DNA of 48,187 nt from Candidatus Heimdallarchaeota archaeon LC_2 (GTDB lineage Archaea; Asgardarchaeota; Heimdallarchaeia; Heimdallarchaeales; Kariarchaeaceae): the NCBI GenBank assembly GCA_001940725.1, contig MDVR01000008.1, forward strand, positions 1 through 48,187, written 5' to 3'. Position 1 is the first letter of the stretch; the number at the start of each line of letters is the position of its first letter. Positions 42,353 through 48,187 of the stretch are shown here, in pieces. A program made the position numbers and the translations under genes. Below the pieces are notes generated by a model, which did no database searches, was not told where the DNA came from, and was given only the letters and a program-made list of their open reading frames with translations.

Positions 42353-44587
42353 ATGACAAAAGGTTCGTCAAAAAAATCAAAAAGTAAAAAAAATAAACTT
42401 GATAGCAGACTAGTTTTTGATAAATTTCATCAGCTTTCAGTCCGTCGTAATGCTCTATATTCCGATTATATTGAAATAGATGAACCTGACGAAATAGGGA
42501 ATGCATGGGTGGAATTTGGGGATGCGGTGGTATCCGGTCTTTTACAGGTTATAGAACTTACAAAAAGCCTATTCGAAAGATTGGTGGATGAATTCAGAAG
42601 AAGTAGTGATTCACCAGATCCAGAATCTTTAGTGAAAGTAAAAAATTTAACTGATTTTTGGTTAGATCTTTCAGTGGTGAGTTATCTATATGCAACAATT
42701 GAGAAAAGAGGAGTTTTGGGTCAACCAGGAACAAATAAGAACTCTAGAGGTTATATTGATACAAAAAAATCAATTGATGAATTAATAGTTCTTGCTTTCC
42801 AATCAGGAAATGAATTTTTCACTCAAGAAGCTCGAATAATACTTGGCGAAGTCTTAGCGCTAAATCAAGAAAAGAAAAGATTGGATTTCTTTGATGAGAT
42901 CCAAGAAGATTCAATGAAAGAGAGATATCTATTGCTAGGTCTATATGATCAACAACAAGCAGGATTTCTAATGACACGAGTTCACGATATCCTTAATAAG
43001 AGCGGTAAATCGTGGTGGTGGCAAGATGCAATTGGTATGCATTCAGCTGCAGAACATGCTATAACTCACATTAATTGTATGATGGAAAATTGGAAAAAAA
43101 GTAGCTCGGACATGTTTGAAAAAGCACAAGTCTTTCACAAAATCACTTATCCAATCGCAAAAATATCTTCTGATGTTGCTTTAGCTCAACATTTTAAGAG
43201 AATATCAATGGCTGCTTTACACGCAAGGGGTACTTCAATTTCATCAGAATATTTTGATAAGGCTGTAAAACTTACATCATCTTTTGGTATTGATAATCTA
43301 GGATTGGGTGAGGGTATGCTAGTTTGGGGTAAATCAGTACCTGAACAGAATCTCATCTATACTAAAATGAAAACATTAGCTACTATATCTAGTAACTATC
43401 AATCGATAATCCGTTATTTAAATGATGGTAGGACTGATGAGATCAAGGTTTTGATCCCTGAGTTACTTGAGGAGTTAAGTGGCATATTTTCACATGGAGA
43501 TGTGGCCTACGTTTCTTCAGTTGCTGTAGCTTATGAAACTGTTTTTGCTTACATTCTTGAACAATTGGAATCTGAAACTGACATTAAAAAAATCTTAATA
43601 TTTGTAGAAAAAAGATTATTAACTATTGCAGAACGCTTACACAAAGCATCGCATCAAATTACAATTCGCTGGTACAAAGTTGCATCAAGAAATCTTAGTG
43701 ATGTAACATCTTTAAGCAAAATTGTTTCCGAAATAGAATTACCATTAATGGCTTTGTATATTCTACCACCTGATAATGAAATTGTAATCCCGATCGCTTC
43801 TGAGTTAAGAGTAGTCAAAATTGCTACTGAGGCTTTGAAAGTGGGAGAATTAGCAGATAAAGAATTTGGTCAAAATCCTGTTAAAGAAATGTTAATGCGA
43901 TCAAAAATTTATCAGCTAGCGCTCGAAGCCCAATCACTACTTGAATTCATCGAGACAAAAGAAACTAAAACCGGTATTGAAAATGTATTAATTCCTCTAG
44001 CTCAAACGGCACTTCTTCGAGGATTAATTGCAGAAATACAACTCAGAACAGCTGTGCTTCAATATCAATTTATTAATTCAATTGCACCAATCTTAGAAAA
44101 TTCGACTCTTGCTAAACCTGAGCAAACAGCTATGATAAAAATGGATAATGAAATCCTCGATCATTTTAGAAAGAGCTTAGATGAATTAAGCATTGCTGCA
44201 ATAGCAATTATTGAGCATAAAGCACCAGTAAATATAGGAGGACAACCATTAAACTGGAATTATATTAATAAAATTCAATATTACGCCTTAGGTCTCGTTG
44301 AAATTATAAATTCAGTAAAAGAATCTATTATCGCTGTTAGTGCCTCTAAAGATGGTATTGAGGATGCCATTCAATCATGGAGTGAAGCAAAAGATTATTC
44401 TTTTAAGGCTGCAGATCTGGTTGCAAAGGCGAAATCTAAGGATTCTGAAAATTTGGCACAACAAGTTTACTCTCTTGCACAAATTTACAATGGATTTGAA
44501 AATAATAAGAGATCTAGAAAAGACACAGGCGCTTTTCCGGTTGAGGGTCTCGTAGAACTAATAAACGCTCTTGTTATGGGAATGTAA
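42353..44587 (+). CDS. Large alpha-helical protein next to ECF locus 2
   Basis: A 744-residue soluble protein of no recognised family, nearly all helical. The N terminus is very basic (SSKKSKSKKNKLDSR). Regular helices, such as QVIELTKSLFERLVDEFRR and VVSYLYATIEKRG, suggest a helical-repeat (HEAT/TPR-like) solenoid. Unusual features are a Trp-rich spot (KSWWWQDAIGMHSAAEHA) at about 222-240 and a Gly/Leu-rich loop at about 315-325. No signal peptide, membrane segment or catalytic motif. The start is ATG at 42353. It precedes the CbiM-like gene by 137 bases on the same strand. An equivalent helical protein (3931-5151) ends ECF locus 1, so a role as cytosolic partner of these transporters is possible. 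Confidence 0.68.
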   Translation: MTKGSSKKSKSKKNKLDSRLVFDKFHQLSVRRNALYSDYIEIDEPDEIGNAWVEFGDAVVSGLLQVIELTKSLFERLVDEFRRSSDSPDPESLVKVKNLTDFWLDLSVVSYLYATIEKRGVLGQPGTNKNSRGYIDTKKSIDELIVLAFQSGNEFFTQEARIILGEVLALNQEKKRLDFFDEIQEDSMKERYLLLGLYDQQQAGFLMTRVHDILNKSGKSWWWQDAIGMHSAAEHAITHINCMMENWKKSSSDMFEKAQVFHKITYPIAKISSDVALAQHFKRISMAALHARGTSISSEYFDKAVKLTSSFGIDNLGLGEGMLVWGKSVPEQNLIYTKMKTLATISSNYQSIIRYLNDGRTDEIKVLIPELLEELSGIFSHGDVAYVSSVAVAYETVFAYILEQLESETDIKKILIFVEKRLLTIAERLHKASHQITIRWYKVASRNLSDVTSLSKIVSEIELPLMALYILPPDNEIVIPIASELRVVKIATEALKVGELADKEFGQNPVKEMLMRSKIYQLALEAQSLLEFIETKETKTGIENVLIPLAQTALLRGLIAEIQLRTAVLQYQFINSIAPILENSTLAKPEQTAMIKMDNEILDHFRKSLDELSIAAIAIIEHKAPVNIGGQPLNWNYINKIQYYALGLVEIINSVKESIIAVSASKDGIEDAIQSWSEAKDYSFKAADLVAKAKSKDSENLAQQVYSLAQIYNGFENNKRSRKDTGAFPVEGLVELINALVMGM

Positions 44588-44724
44588 GAACCAATCTTGA
44601 GAGGTGCACGAATTCAATATAAAAAATTGATTTCATTGATTTTTTTTATTATGAAGCCAATAATACTTACTACTATAATTAGTTGAAAAAAACTTTTAGA
44701 ACTATAATATCAAAGTAAAATTAA

Positions 44725-45477
44725 TTGAGATTAACTGAAAATATTGCTAATCCTGTATTAGTTATTCTAGGATGGTTTCTTTCCATTCTTGCTTTATATT
44801 TAATTTCGAAAAGAAAATCACAGCTGAGTAATCAAGAACTTTCAACACTTGCCGGAATGGGCGCATTCATTTTCATTTTGCAATCTTTTTTCATAATCCC
44901 AATCCCATTTAGCGTTTTCCCAGTATTTTTTACATTATCTGGTATAACTTTGGCAATAACAATTGCCGGTCCCACAAGAGGGATTCTAGTTGGGTCAGTA
45001 GCATACATTTTGAATCACGTGTTAATTGTTGGTTCATTGTCGATGTTAGGAATTAATTTATTTAACATGATAATCGCAGGCATATTGATAGGTTGGCTTC
45101 CAGCTCAAATGTTCCATAATCCATTTTTGGGTCGTCGATTAAGATATTTAGGAACGTTTCTCGGGGCGTTTCTCTACACTTTGCTACAAGGATTGTTAAT
45201 CCTAATTGAAATTGCGATTTTCTTTTCATCCGAGTCTGATCTATCAAATTTAATTTTGGGTTTCATATTTTTTGTAATATTATTGGGGATTGTAGAAGGT
45301 TTCTTCACAGCTATCGCTGCTTCTTATTATCATAGAACTTTTATTGCCACGTCAATGCTCCCGATTGATTATAATCCTATGGAATTAGAAATTGAAGATG
45401 AGACATTAGACGTGGTTGAAAAAATAGATTTCGATTTAAAATTCATTGAGAAGATGAAAAAAGAATTGGCAGTATAA
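44725..45477 (+). CDS. CbiM-like ECF S component without the metal-binding residues
   Basis: A 250-residue membrane protein with about six hydrophobic segments that follows CbiM/NikM, the cobalt or nickel S component. Matching parts include LAGMGAFIFILQSFF, ITIAGPTRGILVGSVAYIL, LGINLFNMIIAG and LGIVEGFFTAIAASYYHR. In CbiM/NikM the metal is held by the N-terminal MH(I/M)P motif and a His in SGHLxGG. Here the protein starts MRLTENIANP and reads SVFPVFFTLSG at the second site, so both ligands are missing. It probably carries something other than cobalt or nickel. The start is TTG at 44725. The stop is followed at once by the EcfT gene's ATG. Confidence 0.78.
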   Translation: MRLTENIANPVLVILGWFLSILALYLISKRKSQLSNQELSTLAGMGAFIFILQSFFIIPIPFSVFPVFFTLSGITLAITIAGPTRGILVGSVAYILNHVLIVGSLSMLGINLFNMIIAGILIGWLPAQMFHNPFLGRRLRYLGTFLGAFLYTLLQGLLILIEIAIFFSSESDLSNLILGFIFFVILLGIVEGFFTAIAASYYHRTFIATSMLPIDYNPMELEIEDETLDVVEKIDFDLKFIEKMKKELAV

Positions 45478-46260
45478 ATGGTGAACAATATGTCTGATTA
45501 CTTAAGTATTGAAATGGGAATTAAGGGAAATATAGAGTGGATTGATCCTAAAAGTAAGTTGCTAACAACACTTGTAATAGTACTCGGACTATCGCTTTCA
45601 CTTTATACCTATCAAATCACATTCTTTGCATTTTTTATAATTCCCATGCTTTTATTGTACAAACCCAATCGAAGAGTTATCTTAAGAATTTTGGTACTTC
45701 TACCCTTCAGTTTAATTATTTCTTTATTTATGTATTTTAGTATTGATAAAGAGGTAACCGTAAATTTAATTGTATTTCAACGGGTTTATACCGCAAATGA
45801 ATTTATTCTATTTAATTTATACCGTTTTGTTGTATCCGCGGTTCATTCATCAATTTTAATTGAATCAGAAGAAGAATCCATTAATTTAATTGAAGCATTA
45901 GCTTCATTAGGTATTTTTCAATATCTAGTATCCATACTTCTGCTAATTCACAGATTAATTATTCGTTTGCAATCTGATTTCAATCATATGCTCCAATCAG
46001 CTCAATCAAAGGGATATTTTCGGAAATCAAATCTTTCAAGATTTTTTTTCAAACTTAGATTGATGAGTCGATTATTAATGCGTGCTACAATACACGGGGA
46101 AACTATTGCCTATACATTAACTGCTCGAGGATTTAATCAAACTGGGTTTACACCCTCATCAAGAAATTGGAGTTCTGAAGGATTAACAGTTTTATTTATT
46201 GTAATACTTGTAAGTGTATTCTCGATAGTTCTCCCATTTTATACAGGTGATCTATCATGA
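45478..46260 (+). CDS. CbiQ/EcfT-family transmembrane protein
   Basis: A 260-residue T component of an ECF transporter, about five hydrophobic segments in total. The coupling motifs are present: SAQSKGYF in the first and LTARGFNQ (x-A-R-G) in the second cytoplasmic helix. It starts at ATG 45478, directly after the stop of the CbiM-like gene, and its stop codon overlaps the ATG of the CbiO-like gene by four bases (ATGA). The three genes must be translated together. N-terminal residues (LSIEMGIKGNIEWIDPKSKL) resemble CbiQ (HRLDPRTKL). It should join the CbiM-like protein to ABC ATPases. Confidence 0.86.
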   Translation: MVNNMSDYLSIEMGIKGNIEWIDPKSKLLTTLVIVLGLSLSLYTYQITFFAFFIIPMLLLYKPNRRVILRILVLLPFSLIISLFMYFSIDKEVTVNLIVFQRVYTANEFILFNLYRFVVSAVHSSILIESEEESINLIEALASLGIFQYLVSILLLIHRLIIRLQSDFNHMLQSAQSKGYFRKSNLSRFFFKLRLMSRLLMRATIHGETIAYTLTARGFNQTGFTPSSRNWSSEGLTVLFIVILVSVFSIVLPFYTGDLS

Positions 46261-46961
46261 GAGAAAAGAAAGTCTCTGTGGAGACAATTAACTTACATTA
46301 TACTAATCCTAAGACAAGACAAAGAATCTTAAGGGGTGTTGATTTAAAAATTCACACCAATGAAATTGTTGTCATAACTGGAAAAGTTGGATCGGGAAAA
46401 TCTATATTATTGAGACATTTAAACGGGATTAATGATGCCCAAATAGGTGAAGTTCTCATCAACGGAATCAATATCGAAGGAGATACTGAAGCTGCGTTTA
46501 ATCATAAAATTGGGTTGTTGTTTGAGAATCCCGAAGATCAGATTTTTTTCCCGGATGTGGTTTCGGATATTTCTTTTGGTCCTCGAAATCAAAATTTGTC
46601 AAATGAAGTAATATATGAGCGGGTGTTAGAAGCTTGTAAATCATTGGATATTATGCATTTATTAGAGCGAGAGACGTCTTCCCTATCATTGGGCGAAAAA
46701 GCACTAGTCGCACTTGCAGGAATATTAGCTATGAAACCTGAAATAATTCTATTGGATACTCCAGAAGTGGGATTAGATCTCTGGACAAGACCAAATGTAT
46801 TGAGATTAATATTAAACCTAAAAAAGGAGCACACTGTTATCATTGCCACTAATGATCTTGATATTATTAGAACAGCTGACAAAATAGTTTTACTTTGGAA
46901 TGGAAAGATCAAGGAAGAATACAAGAATTTCGCTGAATTCAAAAGATCATTATCATATTAA
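46257..46961 (+). CDS. CbiO-like ABC ATPase with substituted catalytic residues
   Basis: A 234-residue ABC ATPase of the CbiO/EcfA group. Nucleotide-binding parts are good: Walker A GKVGSGKS (about 43-50), signature LSLGEK and a D-loop VGLD. The residues that activate water are all changed. The Q-loop reads LLFENPEDQ (usually VFQNPDDQ), Walker B ends LLDTPEVG (usually LLDEPTAG), and the H-loop is IATNDLD (usually IATHDMD). It should bind ATP but hydrolyse it poorly unless paired with another ATPase, such as one domain of the double ATPase at 1899. GGTGATC at 46246-46252 stands 4 bases before the ATG. The preceding gene's stop overlaps it. Confidence 0.88.
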   Translation: MREKKVSVETINLHYTNPKTRQRILRGVDLKIHTNEIVVITGKVGSGKSILLRHLNGINDAQIGEVLINGINIEGDTEAAFNHKIGLLFENPEDQIFFPDVVSDISFGPRNQNLSNEVIYERVLEACKSLDIMHLLERETSSLSLGEKALVALAGILAMKPEIILLDTPEVGLDLWTRPNVLRLILNLKKEHTVIIATNDLDIIRTADKIVLLWNGKIKEEYKNFAEFKRSLSY

Positions 46962-46962
46962 T

Positions 46963-47688
46963 TCATTTTTTTTTTGCAAGCAGATAGATATTATTTGGGA
47001 TTAATTTCCATGATCTGACTTTGTCCTCAAAATTATCTGAATTATTGTATTCTGAGTTTTCTAGTGAAATTTTTATCTTTTCCTTGTAATCCTGATAGTT
47101 TTCTTCAAGTAAATCTAAGATCTCCATAACATTTGATTTAGGGGTACTCATTCTCTCAGTCCACCATTTCAGTGGCCATTCCTTTTCTCGCTTGGTTACA
47201 AATAATATTTCACACCCAGAATTGATCAAAACTTCTTTCCACTCAATTTTCGATAAATCTCTTTTATGAGATGGGTCCCTAAGAGTTTCTATTTTATTGA
47301 ATAAGTCTGAAGCTGTTTTATTATTGGGTGAAACTGTATCCTCAATAAATATTTGCCCTGATGGTTTAGTCACTCTAACCATTTCTGAAATTGCCAAATT
47401 AATATCATAGAAATGGTGTGGTGCAATTCGAGACATTACTAGATCAAATTTATTGTCTTCATGTGGTATTGAGTGGACATCAAATTCCTCAAAAGTGATA
47501 TTTGAGATATCTTTTTTTTGCGATAGTTTTTCAGCTTCTAATAACATTTCTGATGTTAGATCTGAAGCAATCACATGTTTTGTGTGTTGAGCAAGAATAT
47601 GAGCTAGATGTCCAGCTCCAGTGGCAAATGTTTGGCTAAACGGTTTCCCAATTAGTCTAAATTTGGATGATCTTACTGTTGGTAACAT
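46963..47688 (-). CDS. SAM-dependent methyltransferase, downstream copy (unusual N terminus)
   Basis: A UbiE-like class I methyltransferase of 241 residues. Motif I is FATGAGHLA, the acidic loop is ASDLTSEM and post-motif I is FEEFDVHS. SRIAPHHFYD and VTKPSGQIFIEDTV complete the fold. Its C terminus is intact. However, the first 20 residues (LPTVRSSKFRLIGKPFSQT) are not what precedes FATGAG in the other copy or in the family; they come from a 51-base junction between two perfect repeats. The real N-terminal part is missing, so this is either the 3' half of a broken gene or an assembly artefact. Confidence 0.7.
   Translation of the reverse strand: MLPTVRSSKFRLIGKPFSQTFATGAGHLAHILAQHTKHVIASDLTSEMLLEAEKLSQKKDISNITFEEFDVHSIPHEDNKFDLVMSRIAPHHFYDINLAISEMVRVTKPSGQIFIEDTVSPNNKTASDLFNKIETLRDPSHKRDLSKIEWKEVLINSGCEILFVTKREKEWPLKWWTERMSTPKSNVMEILDLLEENYQDYKEKIKISLENSEYNNSDNFEDKVRSWKLIPNNIYLLAKKK
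47127..47631 (-). repeat. Perfect repeat of at least 505 bp, copy 1
   Basis: The bases 47127-47631 recur without any difference that I can see at 47683-48187, 556 bases further on. The left edge is sharp (47126 is A, 47682 is G), while the right edge is the window end. Copy 1 covers the middle of the methyltransferase gene, from the motif FATGAG to PKSN. Confidence 0.9.
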
Positions 47689-48187
47689 TTGATTTAGGGG
47701 TACTCATTCTCTCAGTCCACCATTTCAGTGGCCATTCCTTTTCTCGCTTGGTTACAAATAATATTTCACACCCAGAATTGATCAAAACTTCTTTCCACTC
47801 AATTTTCGATAAATCTCTTTTATGAGATGGGTCCCTAAGAGTTTCTATTTTATTGAATAAGTCTGAAGCTGTTTTATTATTGGGTGAAACTGTATCCTCA
47901 ATAAATATTTGCCCTGATGGTTTAGTCACTCTAACCATTTCTGAAATTGCCAAATTAATATCATAGAAATGGTGTGGTGCAATTCGAGACATTACTAGAT
48001 CAAATTTATTGTCTTCATGTGGTATTGAGTGGACATCAAATTCCTCAAAAGTGATATTTGAGATATCTTTTTTTTGCGATAGTTTTTCAGCTTCTAATAA
48101 CATTTCTGATGTTAGATCTGAAGCAATCACATGTTTTGTGTGTTGAGCAAGAATATGAGCTAGATGTCCAGCTCCAGTGGCAAATGT
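47657..48187 (-). pseudogene. SAM-dependent methyltransferase, upstream copy (truncated, cut by window edge)
   Basis: The frame is open to the window end and reads TFATGAGHLAHI onward, identical to the other copy to MSTPKSN. It then changes into VTNSKIIQI and stops at 47657. So this copy lacks the C-terminal 50 residues, and its N terminus lies beyond the window. The other copy has the C terminus but not the N terminus. The pattern is what an internal tandem duplication of one gene gives, or what a wrongly joined contig end gives. Confidence 0.7.
47683..48187 (-). repeat. Perfect repeat of at least 505 bp, copy 2, reaching the window end
   Basis: Second copy of 47127-47631. A 51-base single-copy junction (47632-47682) separates the two. 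Identity over the full visible length means a very recent duplication or an assembly error. Confidence 0.9.

Noticed and set aside
1..48187. CRISPR arrays, tRNA or rRNA genes, insertion sequences
   Set aside because: No regular direct repeats with spacers, no T-loop GGTTCRANTCC with a matching acceptor stem, no rRNA-like high-GC stretch and no transposase frame were found by eye.

Overview
The window looks like one AT-rich contig (roughly 30% GC by eye) from an archaeon. The features point to the Asgard archaea, most likely a Heimdallarchaeia-type lineage: a profilin-like protein, two Ras/Rab-like small GTPases, a leucine-rich-repeat protein, class I lysyl-tRNA synthetase and preQ0 genes used for archaeosine. 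Many genes start with TTG or GTG, many lack a ribosome binding site (leaderless), and operon-internal genes can carry a GGTGATC Shine-Dalgarno. Two haem globins, a cupredoxin, an FTR1 iron permease and an AhpD-like protein suggest contact with oxygen. The lineage is inferred from gene content only. Both window ends cut genes.

Layout. 1-515: 5' part of enolase, minus strand. 629-5151: plus-strand operon with two small membrane proteins, a fused double ABC ATPase, an EcfT transmembrane protein and a helical-repeat protein (ECF locus 1, no recognisable S component). 5221-9360: SGNH hydrolase, profilin, a large membrane protein with a possible frameshifted small gene behind it, a small unknown protein and an AhpD-like protein. 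9588-14440: two FKBP-like secreted proteins and two globins, as two related pairs around a membrane protein and a DUF885 peptidase. 14469-19075: DUF167 protein, coiled-coil protein, a RibB-like protein without catalytic residues, an MFS transporter, an LRR protein and a small GTPase. 19219-22203: FTR1 permease with three palindromic boxes in its promoter, diverging from a small membrane protein and a 7TM protein with a soluble C-terminal domain. 22302-28321: rhodanese, a 787-residue winged-helix protein, MFS transporter, acetoacetyl-CoA synthetase. 28591-33091: bactofilin-like protein, a TPR protein converging on a Ras-like GTPase with a C-terminal extension.

33322-35536 holds queD, queE, a small zinc-ribbon gene and queC, for preQ0 synthesis. 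35652-38278 holds an unknown protein, a cupredoxin and a methyl-accepting-like membrane protein. 38378-42238 is a minus-strand translation/RNA block: class I LysRS, a possible GNAT protein and a PUA-NSUN-like protein lacking both catalytic cysteines. 42353-46961 is a large helical protein followed by CbiM-like, CbiQ/EcfT-like and CbiO-like genes (ECF locus 2). 46963-48187 is a SAM methyltransferase split by a perfect repeat of at least 505 bp that runs to the window end.

The most unusual signals are: (1) LysRS and the que zinc-ribbon gene have no AUG/GUG/UUG start, but each has a GGTGA-type Shine-Dalgarno at the same distance from an in-frame ATA as the cbiO-like gene has from its ATG; (2) a remodelled ECF system in which the CbiM-like protein lacks its metal ligands and the CbiO-like ATPase lacks the Q-loop Gln, Walker B Glu and H-loop His; (3) several enzyme families kept with catalytic residues replaced (RibB-like, NSUN-like); (4) the three-palindrome operator at the iron permease.
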